From: Ampelomyces quisqualis
Taxonomy: Eukaryota; Ascomycota; Dothideomycetes; Pleosporales; Phaeosphaeriaceae
Reading direction: 5' to 3'
DNA length: 64,000 nt
Assembly: GCA_018398575.1 (NCBI GenBank)
Contig: JAGTXZ010000006.1
Location: 558,001 to 622,000, forward strand
The notes under the pieces were generated by a model. The model saw only the letters and a list, made by a program, of their open reading frames with translations. It made no database searches and was not told where the DNA came from. Of this stretch, positions 1 through 11,905 are shown piece by piece (position 1 is the first letter of the stretch; each line of letters starts with the position of its first letter). The translations under genes were made by a program, and so were the position numbers.

Positions 1-141
1 TAGGTGTACACATCTAACACGTGCTAGTGTCTATTCATCTTCAACGGTATCGCTCTGCCCTTGGAGAGTGCTATTTCGACAAGGTTCATCTTTGATGCTC
101 GGAACATCTGCTATCGGTTCAGAAATCATCGTGAAAAGCAA

Positions 142-976
142 ATGGATGACCACGCACGCCGAAACAAACATGGCAATGATGAACCAATCACCTCACTGGA
201 CGGTGCTCCTTCGACCCCAGCACCGCAGTCTGACGAGGGAATCGACGCAGGGAACACAGCAACCATGACTAACTTCCTAGTTGCTACAGTACAGCTGTCT
301 CTCGAACCGACATAGCGGCAGACTAATCATGTTCTAGAGAGCTCCCAAGCGTTCTTATTCCAGCGTGTGCAATCAGTCTTCGATGGTCGACGGCAATTCG
401 ACCGGTATGCGCCAGGCCACTTCTTCAGCATCACTGGATCCGCACCACGAGTATGCAAAGTTTACCCGTCTGCATGAGCAAAAGTGCACTTCGAAGACGG
501 AGATCAAAGATGTCGATGGTAAGACTCCCAGTCTTGAACCTGGGTCTACCGTAGCTCTAACCACCTATGCAGATTCCGTCGCTACATTACTCAAAGGACA
601 ACATGACCAAGAGACCAAAGCGCTTGAAGCTGCTCAAAAAGCTGAGACACAGCAGGTATTGAAGGCCCTGAAGGAGAAACAAGATGCAGAACTCCAGGCG
701 CAGACCAAGCGGCATGCGTCCGAGGCCGCTATGCAGTGGCAGGAGCCTGCAGAAGGCAACAGTGAATTCTTCGAGAAGCTTAGTGCTCTAAACAAAGACA
801 AGAACGCAAAAGTAGAATATCTGGCGCAGCTCGAGGCCAAAATTGAGCTCCAACGCAAGGTCCTGCAGTCTTTGCCCAACGTGTGGGAGGCGATCGAAGG
901 GGAGATCGAAGGAAACATCAGGAAGCGCATGAGAATTCAAGGCAGCGAAGAAGATGCTGCAAACGGAGAGGAGTAG
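142..976 (+). CDS. Coiled-coil protein of unknown function, two exons
   Basis: I do not recognise a family. Exons are 142-288 and 338-976, giving 261 residues. The 49-bp intron 289-337 has donor GTACAG, a GACTAAT branch site and acceptor TCTAG; it is in phase 0 and joins two frames that are otherwise interrupted. The first in-frame ATG is at 142; the frame stays open upstream to about 61, so an earlier exon is possible. Roughly residues 120-240 are charged, Glu/Lys/Gln-rich and heptad-like (AETQQVLKALKEKQ, AKVEYLAQLEAKI), so a coiled coil is likely. The C-terminus has a basic patch (RKRMR) followed by acidic residues, suggesting a nuclear protein (inference). It is the first of three same-strand genes; its coiled coil resembles the C-terminal third of the next gene. 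Confidence 0.55.
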
Positions 977-1370
977 GAAAGCTGGAGCTGCATGGCGTAG
1001 ACAAAGCGTCCCGTAGCATTCAGACCATAGCGTTGGCACAGGCTTAGTTGTAGGAGCCGCTTCTGAGGCCAGCACAACGTTAGGAACAGCAGCGACTTAA
1101 CGGAAGCCGGATCTGATGAAAGATGAGATTGTTGTTTGTTTGTTTTGGTGTGCAGCAAGATCTACCTTCACCTTGACTGTGGGGCAGGAGCAGCCCAACA
1201 AAAATTAGCGTGGCGCGTGAACTTCTTGTCAAATGCGCTGCATTTCTCCGCAACGCACCTGACTTACCCAACAACACTCACTTTGCACTTCTCGCAACTG
1301 ATCTCTTGTCCACACCATTGTCTTGGCCGTTGCGCTTCACTTTTGAGAAACGTGCAGGTTGCCTCATCCA
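977..1370. other. Intergenic, putative promoter of the 1371-2993 gene
   Basis: No supported gene. The short open frames here are uneven and overlap on both strands. A pyrimidine-rich stretch before the start at 1371 (about 1255-1345) is typical of fungal 5' leaders. I see no RNA gene. Confidence 0.4.
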
Positions 1371-2993
1371 ATGTTTGAGGACTGTAAGCCCACATTCTGG
1401 AAGTCAGACATGAGGACTCCTCGTCGTGCGCGCTCCATGCCAGTTGAAAAATCGCCCATCGACCATCTCAAGGCGGCGCTAGGTACCAGAAATGCTGCTC
1501 TGCTGGACGCTCTACCGCTCGACAAGATTGAATATGTGGAGCATGGAGATCCAAAGTTCCACAATTGCGTCGACCACAGGATACGCCTAGGCACCATCAA
1601 CCACTCGGACACGCGCTTCTTGCTGTGGGCATACATGGGCAAGGAAGCGCGTAAAGATGGGACGCCTGATATTCACATTTACGCTTTTCATCCCACCAAC
1701 GGCTCCTCTACTATTCGATCCGCGGATGCAGCTATCGCGAATGGTGAATTGCGCGAGGAGTTTGCGAGAGCGCTGCCAGAAAAAGGCTCCTTTGCTATCA
1801 TGCTCAAGGTACGTACTCTTCGCACTCCCCATTGATGTACAGTTCGTGCAAGAACGCTCATATAAATCAGGCCTCTTTCATCCTAAAAGGAGCAGCACTG
1901 CCGTCTGACGCCACTTTCACGGACAGTTTGCTGAGGAAACTGCGCAGGCTATGCCGGAGATACAAGCAGCAGACCACAAGTCATCTCGATGAGACTTCAA
2001 GCAGTGGATGCCAGCCTTCCGAGGCTCATTGTAGCTCTCCTGTTCCACCTATCAACCTCAAGATGTGTATGCGCAAGACGCAGCAGCGTGGAACATCTTG
2101 TCAAATGTATGACGCATTGGGCCCTACTTTCCCAGATACTCCAAGTTCCCTGGAGAAGGCGGTTGGCAATGGCGCGTCCCAATTCGGACTGCGCAATACA
2201 TTTGAAAAGCCAGTCCCCGACGACGATGGTGTTGATTGGGATCATCTCTTGAGTACACCAACTACCAAGCCAAAGACTGGTGGGCCCTGTATGAGCAAGG
2301 TACGGTATATTTTACAGATCTCCTGCCTTGCATAGCGTACTGACTCACGCATAGTTATCTGGACGCAAAGCTCTGAACATGAAACACTCCTCTACTTCGG
2401 ACATCGATACACCAAATTTGTTACAGAATCGATCTCTAGGTTCCTATTTGCCACAGGCAACTCTCGATAGTCCCTTGAGCACACCCGATATCAACTCAAC
2501 TATGGCGCCACATCAGAGAAGACCGACTCCCACGGCGCCTGCCTCGATGCGCTCTGTTGATGAGTACCTCGCGCTGCAAAACGAAAGTGAAGATCTAAAT
2601 ACAGAGTTGGACACCATTCGAGATGAGATAGAGGCAACCACTAGCAGTTACGTTAAGCGACGATCAGAGATGTGCCACTATATTGACAATGAGCTGCCGC
2701 ACATACATGGAAAAGCGATGGCTACGGCCATGGCTGAGCTGAAGTCACGCCAGTCTCAAGAAGTCCTGGAGCTCAAAGCGAAGTATGGGGCGCTGAAAAA
2801 AGAGCAGAAGCACGAGACCAACGCGTTAAAACAGCGTCAGGAGGAACGTATTGCAAGGAATGCGGCGCTTCGCAGCGAGCTTGCGGAAAGATTCAAAGGA
2901 ATATCGAAAGCCGACCTGCTGGACAAATTGATTGCAAACAAAAGTGCGAATCAGAAGAGAAAGCGGCGGGATAGCACAGATAGTGTGCAGTAG
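1371..2993 (+). CDS. Coiled-coil protein with an N-terminal domain shared with the next gene, three exons
   Basis: Exons are 1371-1808, 1871-2299 and 2355-2993, giving 501 residues. Both introns (62 and 55 bp) are phase 0, with donors GTACGT and GTACGG and acceptors TCAG and ATAG. The frame reads upstream through a TTG at 1359, but 1371 is the first ATG. Residues about 25-155 form a globular-looking domain (LKAALGTRNAALLDALP, then RIRLGTINHSDTRFLLWAY). This resembles LKDALGHRDHLLDAIP and FRLQLGTYRNANVYVYLV in the gene at 3478. The middle is Ser/Pro/Thr-rich and probably disordered. About 370-490 is a Lys/Glu/Gln coiled coil, ending in a basic KRKRRDS motif that could be a nuclear signal. No known function. 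Confidence 0.65.
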
Positions 2994-3477
2994 GGTGTTA
3001 TGGTTGTACAGACCGACTTTTGGCATTCAGAGGACAGTTTAGCGGTGGTCTTCTCTCACGAGATCTTTTCGGACGCAATTGTGAGCTGGGGAAAAGGAAA
3101 GCAGGCATAGGAGACAGTGAATTGGTCTGTCGTCGCCTGGAAGAGCCTGGAAGACCACTGAGCTAGGGTGGCGTAGTTGACGTGATAACCAATGAGCGGA
3201 AGTGGCGCATGCTTTTTTCGGAGCTTGACGTCACATAAACACGTGCTCACGTGATGCTACATTCACTTTGCCTGATCACTTGGCTCGTCACGCCTAAAGA
3301 ATCCTAACAAAATCACACGGGACTGCATGCGCATATCACGAGTGCTGGTGTTGATTGGTAGCACAACAACAATGTGCGGTCGTGTGTAACAATACTTAAG
3401 CTACGGTGATCTCTCTCGAACTCTTTTTATCGCGACTTGCCCACGACCTTTTCTCCTCTCACCTCAGCTGGCAAACG
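2994..3477. other. Intergenic, upstream region of the 3478-6069 gene
   Basis: No coding evidence. A CT-rich tract precedes the ATG at 3478. Paired CACGTG-like sequences occur at about 3240-3252 (ACACGTGCTCACGTGAT), a possible bHLH-type binding site; this is motif-level evidence only. Confidence 0.3.
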
Positions 3478-6069
3478 ATGTCCACTCAACCAATGGTTCC
3501 TCCGCCACTGCCGCGCCAACTGGTTCGGTTTCTGAGCAGGCTTGAAGCAAAGCTTACCCAAGCCAATCTTTTACGCGTACTTGAGACTCTCCCCGCAGCC
3601 ACGACTATCAAATTCTACGAATCCACTCTCCTTGGACACAGTGCCATCAGGGTGTTTGTTGGGTACCGCGACCAAGATGATGGATCTAGGGCCAAGACCT
3701 GGGCGTACGTGCTGCTCAATCACAATGTCGCTGAGCCGGCTGTCGTTTTTCGAGACGAAGTATCGCAAGTTGACGATCAGGTCGCGTCGCACCATAGATC
3801 TGCTACGTCGCTGCTGCGCAGAGCGGGTGAGCTCCTCCCGCCTTTTCGCTTTCTTCAATTCGAGTCAAACGAAGAGACGCGTCATGTGCGGAATATGATT
3901 TGTGCATTGGTGCTATACTATGCTTTGGCCACTGGCATCGCAGATTCAGCGACCAGATGGACCAAATTTGAGATCAGCTTGATCAAAGCGCTTCGGTATA
4001 TCGAAAACGGTGCCGACTACCAGGATTGGCAGGCCGGGCAACACGATCCGACCAAAATCTCGGCAGCGACATTTCAACGTGTGGACTTGGTTTCAGGCAA
4101 CGACAGCTTGCCAGATGAAGCTCAGAACGACGTCAGCGCCGCCACAATGAGAGGAGGAGTCGTGCGATCTATCGGCCGCTCGATAGTAGCTACACCCGGG
4201 ACAGCCTTTGCGAAGCTCAAGGACGCGCTTGGACACCGGGACCACCTTCTCGACGCCATACCATTTACTGCGGTTATGATTGAACGACAGGATGCTTTTC
4301 CCGATTACTTCCCATTTCGTCTCCAACTCGGCACATATCGCAACGCCAATGTGTACGTCTATTTGGTACCGGATGTTCGAAGTTACGTGAAGATCCTCGC
4401 AGAGCCTGGCGGCGACAATGTAGTACACGAGTGGAGTTTCAACGACCTGAGCGACCCAGAGCTGCATTTGTCTCAGCCATTTGACTTCTTCATGAGCAAA
4501 CATAGCCAAGATCTAGCTACTCGCGGGTTAAGGGTACGCTACTTCGTCTACTATTATTACATGCTTGCCGAGAATCAAGGACTGATCAACGACCCTGAGC
4601 TTCGGATAGCTGCCAGAACTATGCTACCGAAGTTTATTTCTGGGTGCAAAGATCTAAGAGAGGCTGGACACGGAGTGGACAATACTGACAGCGCGGAAGA
4701 TACAGAAGATGAGGAGCGAGTGACGGAGCAGCTAGAAGCAGTTTCAGGTAACGACGCATGAGTTGGGGCGAGGCGGTGGCACAAGACTGACCCATACGCA
4801 GTCCTCAAACAACCTTTAGCTGTCAGAAAGTCGTTAATACTCAAGCTCCGAGTTGACCCCCATGTCCTTGCTATAATGGCAGGACCAGCGTTCCCTTACA
4901 AGCACCCCAGGATCCGCACTAGCAATAGTAAACAGGCAATCAATGGTACTAACACAGAGGACATACAGCAAGATGGTCTCGTCTCTGAGGTGGAACATGA
5001 AGATGCGCCTACCACGCACGAAGCTGTCGTCGAAAGCGACAGCCTAGCCCAGGCCCCAACCTTGGAAGAAATCACTGCTTCTGTCAGCGAAGAAGATGTT
5101 GAGATTCCAGAATTTATCATTGACAGAGCCAACTCGGGAGATAGCGCGCTGGGTCCTTCACGCAAGTCCTCAGCAGCCGGTATACCTGGCTTCGTCACCG
5201 CCTCATCTTGGCAAAAGAACTCCAGGATACGAACACAAAGTACTTCACATGTCATAGACGCGGATGCGAATGATGACTCTTATGCACAAGAAAAGAAATC
5301 TGCTACGGGTATTCAAATGCCAGAATCGGAGGAAGTGGACGTCGTTGAACAAGAGATAGTTCAGGGAGAAGTCGTCGAGCAGCAGAGCATCGCACGGGAT
5401 GATATCGAGCAAGAGGTCATCATGTCGGATATTGTAGAACCAGAGATCATTACGCCGCAGGTTTTCAAGCAAGAGGCTGTAGAGCGGGAGTTCAACAGCC
5501 AGAAAGATGGCGAACAGGATGTTGTTGAGCAAGAGAGTCGCCAACAGGGCATCGTCGAGCAAGGTGTCCACCAACAGGACTTTTTCAACCAGGCGACTGC
5601 TCAGCAAGAAACTGTCGATGAGGAGATCATACAGCAGGAGATCGTCGAGCCGGAGCTGGCAATCCTAAACATCGTCAACAGCCCTGACGTGGAGATGAGT
5701 AGAACCGTCTTTGGCGAGGACAAGTCGACCGAGCCCTCTTGGCGGTCATCGAAAACCCCAGTTCATGAGTTAGCCAATAGTGTTGTCGTCAATCTTTCCA
5801 GCGACGACGACGACGATATGGACGCAGATACTCCAAAAAGCGAAGTCGAGGGCACACCAGACATTGAGGAGGTACTGCGCCCACACCAACAGATCGGTGG
5901 AGATGATGGCCACACGTTGGAAAGGCAAAAGCGCGTGCTAATCAAAAAGCGCAAGTACTTTTACACCAGCAGCGACGACGAGGACGTGATGGTGAAGGAA
6001 CAGGACGGGCATGCTTGGAAGCGAGCTTCGCTTGGCCGATCACAGGAGCATCCTCTGATTTTGGATTGA
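3478..6069 (+). CDS. 845-residue protein: two N-terminal repeat domains, VEQE-type repeats, SUMO-interaction-like motif
   Basis: Exons are 3478-4747 and 4802-6069. The 54-bp intron 4748-4801 (GTAACG ... AGACTGAC ... CGCAG) is phase 1. It connects what would otherwise be two separate reading frames; the frame is open from the acceptor to the ATG at 4876 and beyond. The N-terminus has two copies of a domain: about residues 12-150 (LSRLEAKLTQANLLRVLETLP) and about 238-400 (FAKLKDALGHRDHLLDAIP). These match each other and the N-terminus of the upstream gene. Residues about 600-716 are degenerate repeats around EQE(I/V)V, very acidic and Gln-rich. Near 750 is VVVNLSSDDDDDMD, a hydrophobic core plus acidic run like a SUMO-interacting motif. 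KRVLIKKRKYF near 800-810 is a likely nuclear signal. A scaffold-like nuclear role is inference. If the intron is wrong, this becomes two genes of 427 and 397 residues. Confidence 0.6.
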
Positions 6070-6327
6070 AGGAGGATGAGAAAAATTTTCAATGATAGGT
6101 TTTCCCGACGCACAGTGCACACATGTACAATGCGTGGCGGGATGGGATATAACGATGTTGAGCGTGGATGTCAGAACTAGTGCAGTGTACGACATTTCTC
6201 GACGAAAACTTTGTTCATGGTATCAAGTAGAGTTTGAAGCATTACACACCTACCTGATTGTAGCTCCTAAAAAATGCAAGTAGAGTTGCGCTACGACACT
6301 CCAAACCTCACCCAATCGCCCCATGCT

Positions 6328-8045
6328 TTACACCCGCTCAATGCTATTTTTCGCACTCTTCTCCCGCTCCAGAAACTCATCCTGTTCAACTCTACTCTTC
6401 TCCACATCCACAAAGAACCATAACCACGCCGCGCTCGCCAAGCTCAGCGCAAACAAGAAGTAAAACGGACTGCTATTGTTCCCCGTATCATCAATAATCG
6501 CACTACTCACCAACGGCCCAATAAACGCACTCGTCTTGCCCACGATACTGAACAAGCTGAAGAACAAGAACTCCTTGCCTCTCGGCGTGACTTCGCTGAT
6601 CATGGTCTGTGAGTAAGAATACCATGGACACACAAGCAAGCCATAGAAAGCTTGGTACACCCAGACTTCCCAGCGCTCGTGGAAGCCGAACGATTGCGTC
6701 CATATGCCGATCATGCCCCAGCCGTCGAGGATGACGATGCAGATTGCTACGACCATGAACATTGTCTTGGTGGACAGGCCGTAGTGCTTTTGGATGCGCC
6801 AGAAGGCGCCGATGCCGATTGCTTGAGCTGCGATGCCGACGATGAGGAGGTACGTAAGTTGCAAGCTATTGTATGCTACGATTTCGTTTTGCAGGGTGCC
6901 GATGACGGTGACGGTGGTGTTGAGTGAGTCACCGAGGAGGAAGTAGCCGATCAGGTATGCTAGGGATTGGCGGAGCTGCCAGATTTGCGAAATGGCGTAG
7001 CCGAGCTGTTTGAGGCCTGCGAGGATAGTGTTGGAGTTGCCAGGATCTTGGCCGGGACGACGCTTTTCGAATATGAACCATGGGATTGCGCAAAGAATCC
7101 AGACGCCCGTGGTGAACGCGATGAGCACGGAGAGACCCCAGTTGTTGTTTGCTTCGCTGTCATTGACATGTAAGCCGAACATTATGCCGACGATGACAGC
7201 GAGAATGAGAATTTCGAAGATTGATTGTACGTAGAAGGCGATATTGGACAGCTCGTTGCGCTTCATCATGTCGGTGAAGTCGTAATCGGCACCTGTTTCT
7301 AGTCAGTCACGTGGTTCATACTCGCAAAGTCCAAAGTGGAACATGGTATGCGTCAAACGGAGTTTACGTCGATCATAAGCTATTAAACGACGTACGGGTG
7401 ATTCTGCCCTCAGCATATTCCTCAGCCTTGACTCTGAGTTCTTTCGTATTCCGCGCTAGTCCAGGAAATGCAGCGGTCCAGAAAGTGACGGTCGTTTGGT
7501 ACGCAATCAGGCCGACGATGTACAGGCCGACTCCTACGTGCCATTTTTCTTCGGTATGGACACCGAGCCAGCCAAAGCCGATCCCGAAAGCAATGGCCGA
7601 AAGCGCAATCAGAATGTTGGGTCGCCACGAACCAAAATCTGCGAAAGATCCCAAAATCAGGAAGATGACTACTTGGAGTGCAAAGGATATCCCGTTGCTT
7701 AATAAGACAATTGAATTGATGGATCGATTTCGTCCTAGAAATCGTAATGTTTCAGAGTCACCAGCAGCTTGATACATTAGGTTCTGGAAAGCTGTGGGCC
7801 CGAAGTTGAAGAGCGCTAGTCCGTTGTCGCCTACATAGTATCTGTGGAACATCAGGCAAGGATCTGGGGCTCCTGGAGAATACATACGAGTAGTAAGACC
7901 AAATCTCCTTCTTCGTAGTTTCGTATTTCGGATCGAATTGGTCGGGTGCAACAGGGGTGTCCTCGATAGGCACGTTGACAGCGCCCTTGGTTGGGTCCTC
8001 AGCTGGCGCGCTGAGCGTTGCGAGGCCGGGCTCATTTGACGCCAT
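6328..8045 (-). CDS. ATG22: Atg22-like vacuolar amino-acid effluxer (MFS fold)
   Basis: Exons (minus strand) are 8045-7888, 7841-7396 and 7292-6328, giving 522 residues, close to the usual Atg22 length. Introns: 46 bp (GTATGT ... CACAG) and 103 bp (GTACGT ... GACTGAC ... ACAG). Joined, they give the family-typical N-terminal segment EIWSYYSYYVGDNGLALFNF and the loop GRITRADYDFTDMMKRNEL. There are about twelve hydrophobic spans, with a short hydrophilic N-terminus and a charged C-terminal tail. In the family, Atg22 exports amino acids from the vacuole after autophagic breakdown. The assignment to the PF11700-type group rests on recognised pattern; fungi hold several paralogues, so this may be an Atg22-like copy rather than the core autophagy gene. 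No damage seen. Confidence 0.8.
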
Positions 8046-9497
8046 GATGATATTTGAAGGCTTAGAAAAGACTCTGAGCAATCGCACCGTCTACAAAGAC
8101 CTGGGCACTGCTGGCGAAGAGACTTCCTCGTTGCGCGCCGGTGGCCGCTGGACCCCTGCCTACATATTAGAAAACGTCATCACCGGCGATCAGGTGGATA
8201 GTCTGACTGGTGTAGAGCATGCATCCGGACGCTACTAGAAGCGTGAAAAGATCAGATCAGTAATAGATGTGGTCCTATCAGATACGAAGGAGCCGTCGCG
8301 TGAAGGACTTCGGCCGGTAACTAGGGCTTAGGTGCTGCGAACAAGCTCGCGCCGCTGGGGTCAAGCCTTTGCCACGAGGAGCTGGGTGGTCCGTGCAGGC
8401 TGATCCAGATCTTATACGGAGTAGCACCTAAATACATTCCATCTTGTCTATGGCCTCACCATCATCCACATGGCTAGTGAAGACTCTCGAACGCGTTTGG
8501 AATCTTACCTCCAATTTTTCACACCTCTGGTGTTCGGCTCAAAGCCACGAGACAACGGTTACCCGTTGTTCTGCCGCAAACGAGGAGCGTGGAGTACTAT
8601 TCTCTGACATGTGGAACGTATCCCGGGCATGCTTGAATTGATTTGTATCGTCTAAAAACCAAGCCACAAAGCTCAGCACTAGAGATGCGACACTGATTGC
8701 ACGCCATACATTTCGCTTCGCTATAGAATATGGCCTGTACGCTGTAGCTCAGCGCCGCGGCACACATCAACACATTCTTTCCAATTATAACACGATCACT
8801 GCCGGTACCGCAGAAAATTGCATACGAGCCAGTCTTAGAGCGACAACTTGGCCGAGACAAGTCGAACTGATGTCGATAATATCGCATTTTGGGCCCAACC
8901 GGTGTCAGTTTGCGAAATCTAGTCGCCCGTATGCGCCAGGCTGTGGTCCAACGAGATGACTAGTCGAAGCTGCGCAGAACAGTTTGCGATTTAAACATAT
9001 CTATAGCAGAGTTTCGGTAGCCTATCATGTCGAGATAGCCGCCGATGGCAAGCCACTCGCGGCTACCCTTATGCATGTAGGCGAGACCTTCACTTCGGGA
9101 GAAAATAAGTGGAAGATCAACGCATGCACTATATGGCACACTATGAAAATTATTATATTGCTTGGCTGAAAACTTGGCATTCAAGCTGTATCATACGAGG
9201 CCTTATCGAATGAATTGCGCTGAAGAGGTCGGAAGGGGCTGTCAGGCTAAGGCTTAGGAGTTGTTTAAGTGTATCGACAGGACAGGGCCTCAGGCATTCA
9301 ACGACTCAAATCCGACACACTTCTTCAGTCTCTTGTCTCCTTCACATACAGAAACTTCTCACAATAGCGAAACGCTTACTCATTCTCCATGTCATGTCTC
9401 GACTACAGTCGCTGATATACTCTCAGATCGGTACCATGACACAAGATCTATCGACGAAAACGGCATTCTCTCCACAACTTCCATGTGCTCAGTCCTG
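8046..9497. other. 1.45-kb gene-poor stretch
   Basis: I see no supported gene. Open frames of 60-96 codons occur on both strands but show no recognisable motifs, no intron signals that extend them, and no codon bias. GC content is similar to the surrounding genes and the RIP trinucleotide pattern is absent. It includes the Atg22-side promoter just above 8045. Confidence 0.5.
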
Positions 9498-10213
9498 TTT
9501 CATGTCTGGCCGTAGCTGTCCAGTCGACGTTCTTGGGAGCAACCTGGGCTGCGATGTTGTATAAGGTTGCAGCACACCGTACACGAAACTGGCAGGCCAA
9601 AAAAGACTGCTACTGCCGTTCGGAGTTACAACAGCCAGCGCATCAGTGACTCGCGAGTTGGATCCAGTCGTCGTGTTCCGTGGGCGATGCCGCCATCGAT
9701 GCATATACAGCAGGCTCTATCTGCGCTCAATATTACGAGGGAAAGGGGTACCCATCCGCACCGCTTTCCGCTGCGGTACAAGCTACTTTGACGGCCGCGG
9801 ATGGATCAGTACACACCTCCACAAGAGTTTTCTATGCTCCAACTGGTAGCTCTACAGGGGCGCCGGGTACATGGTTGGGATCAGGCTCTGGATCTAGTAC
9901 AACTGCGTCCTCTTCCAAGTCAAACTCACTGTCTTTAACAACAATCATTGGCATCGTGGTCGGGAGGCTTTCCAGTCTTGCGTTTCTAGCTGTCGCCAGA
10001 AAAGTTTTTTGACCTTTTGTGGACCTTGTATGAAGCGGAAGCCCGCACCAATTCAACACACACTTCCTCTCAACGACACAAAAGCTCCGATATAACCTAC
10101 GCATCCTGGTCACAAACTGTACTACCCATCACCACACGTGGACGAAGATCTTAGGCCTGACGACGTCTATTCTGTTGTTGGTGGTTTGGCGCAACCTGCA
10201 CCTATACTTGTAA
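9498..10213 (+). pseudogene. Relic of a Ser/Thr-rich single-pass membrane protein
   Basis: Pieces of one protein can be read in order, but in different frames. A secretory, Cys-containing ectodomain lies at about 9498-9670. AYTAGSICAQYYEGKGYPSA and a Ser/Gly/Thr-rich stalk lie at 9700-9930. A hydrophobic membrane span (TTIIGIVVG...) lies at about 9940-10000. A Pro-rich cytoplasmic tail (RKPAPIQHTLPLND ... DDVYSVVGGLAQPAP) lies at 10035-10211. A stop occurs at about 9569, the frame changes near 9680 and again after the membrane span, and an in-frame TAA breaks the tail at about 10095. The layout (signal, S/T-rich stalk, GIVVG-type span, Pro-rich tail) is a common fungal cell-surface architecture. 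No intron set I could find restores it, so it is most likely dead. Confidence 0.45.
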
Positions 10214-10639
10214 GTTGTTTCGGACGGAGGGCCACCACGCAGGTGGTAATATGCTATGCTGAAGAAGGGAAAGGCCTCATGCTGCGATGTGACGAGACAG
10301 ACACAGAATAGAAATAGCGGCAAGCTGGAATTTGATGAAGTGAGGGCAGCTATGTTATGCTCCGGCGTCACTGTTGAAAAATTGTATGTCTAGTAGTAGG
10401 CATCATCCAACTTTTTGCATTGTTATCATTGCATGATAAACGCTTTATTCTTACAATCACCTTCGCCCACATGGCGGACTCAATGCGATCCAAAAACAAC
10501 TTGACCGTCAAAGAGCATTCTCAGCACTGCTGACAAAACAAAAATCGCGGTACTCCACGGCCCACTTGGTCGCAGCCAAACATGTAACTACTATCCCAAC
10601 TATTATTGCCATAAATTCTGGTAGAATCTGAAGAGGATG
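10214..10639. other. Intergenic between two pseudogenes
   Basis: About 425 bp with no supported feature. The 80-codon minus-strand open frame at 10129-10371 overlaps the tail of the membrane-protein relic and looks like a shadow. Confidence 0.4.
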
Positions 10640-11774
10640 ATGTCCTGTATAGCACAGGTCACTGTCTGTTGTCTTTGGATGGTGGCGGTGTCAGCGGTCT
10701 GGCTAACCTCTACATACTCCAGAGAACGGTGAAAGAATTGAATTTCAAATGAAAAGCGAAAGGACTGGGCACAAAGAGACCATGCGGTATATTTGACTTG
10801 ATGGGAGGAACTAGAACCGGAGAATAAGCTAACGAATACAAGGCATCTCAGAAGTGTATGAGCTGGCAGACCACAAACTCATTGCAATAATGCTAAGCCG
10901 CTTGCGAATGTCTGTTGAGAAGTGCATCACAGCTTACGTCAAATTGATGAAGCAATTCATTGAAAGAAAGAGAACCGCTCCATCATGAGCGACCTAGGCC
11001 CCGTCAAGCCGCGCTTTCCTGTGGGCTTTCCTGCGGACGCACTTTTCGACGCGATTGCGGAAGTCCTCAAAGCTAGCGGGCACTCGGTGGACGAGAAGTT
11101 TGAAGAGGTCAAACAGCCTACGTGTAAAGTGTGAGTCAACTAAAGCAGCCCAAGATGAGACGTAGGACTAACCGTGCGAAAGCTTCGTTTGCGCGCGCTT
11201 CCAGAAAACGAACGCAACCACAAGTCGTCAAAGCTATGCAACAGCCCGGAGTGACTACAGCCCCAGTATTCTCGAAGCTGCTTTTGCGACGACCGCTGCA
11301 CCTACGTACTTCTCGGCAGCTGCAATCGAGGTTAGCAACTTTGTTGACGGTGCAATCGGTGCTAACAATCTTGTCTTCCCTGTCGAGGAGGAAGCCGCCG
11401 ACATATGGAGCGAGTGTACCGGTGACATCAAGCCACTTGTCAAATTCTTTGTGTCGGTTGGCACGGGTCACCCAGGCATCAGAAGTGTTTCGGACAAAGG
11501 TCTCAAGCATCTCGTGCAAACTTTACAAAAGAAAACGATGGAAACGGAGGGCACGAATCAACAGTTTGAGGCTAGGTGGAGAGAATACATGATGAGCAGC
11601 CGCTGCTTCAGGTTTAACGTTAGCAATGGCTTGGAGGATGTCAAACTAGCAGAGTATGGAGAGCAAGAGTTGATCAGGCAAGCTACCGTGACGTACCTGG
11701 AGAAGAGAGAGACCGAACACGAGCGACCCGTCAAATACGTCAAGATGCCAGAAATAGTAACATCTTCTGAATTA
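10640..11774 (+). pseudogene. Patatin-like phospholipase pseudogene, nucleophile lost
   Basis: The oxyanion-hole segment LSLDGGGVSGL reads at about 10669-10701. It is followed at about 10790 by FDLMGGTRTGE, where the family has GGTSTGG: the catalytic Ser of GxSxG is replaced by Arg. MSDLGPVKPRF lies at about 10985. NFVDGAIGANN, holding the catalytic Asp-Gly, lies at about 11340 in another frame. VSVGTGHPGIRSVSDKGLKH and a C-terminal helical part (11451-11750) follow in a further frame. In-frame stops follow LNFK (near 10752) and GTRTGE (near 10825), and there are several frameshifts. All landmarks keep the family order, so this is one decayed copy and not scattered matches. In fungi such domains often sit at the head of NLR-like or ankyrin/TPR proteins; no such C-terminus is visible here. 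Confidence 0.7.
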
Positions 11775-11884
11775 GTATGCTATTACCCAAACTCTAGATA
11801 GTCTCTTGAACTCAATTGACCTTATCCCAGCCGAACTCATTTCCCTTGGTAATATGAACCTCAAAACCACTTCCTCGCAGTTGA
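11775..11884 (+). pseudogene. Left part of a coding exon split by the hAT insertion
   Basis: An open frame (TQTLDSLLNSIDLIPAELIS..., ending TTSSQ) runs straight into the target site GCAGTTGA at 11877-11884. Dropping the transposon and one copy of the target repeat continues the same frame into 14961-15156 without a stop. Function not recognised. Confidence 0.5.
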
Positions 11885-11887
11885 CAG

Positions 11888-11905
11888 ACTCCGCAACAAA
11901 CAAAT
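11888..11905 (+). repeat. Left TIR of the hAT element
   Basis: ACTCCGCAACAAACAAA matches the complement of 14941-14957. The TSD GCAGTTGA lies three bases outside. Confidence 0.85.

Noticed and set aside
6652..7234. Plus-strand frames of 68-91 codons
   Set aside because: Shadows of the intact Atg22-like gene on the minus strand.
8444..9184. Small open frames in the gap after ATG22
   Set aside because: Overlapping on both strands, no recognisable domain, no splice extension.
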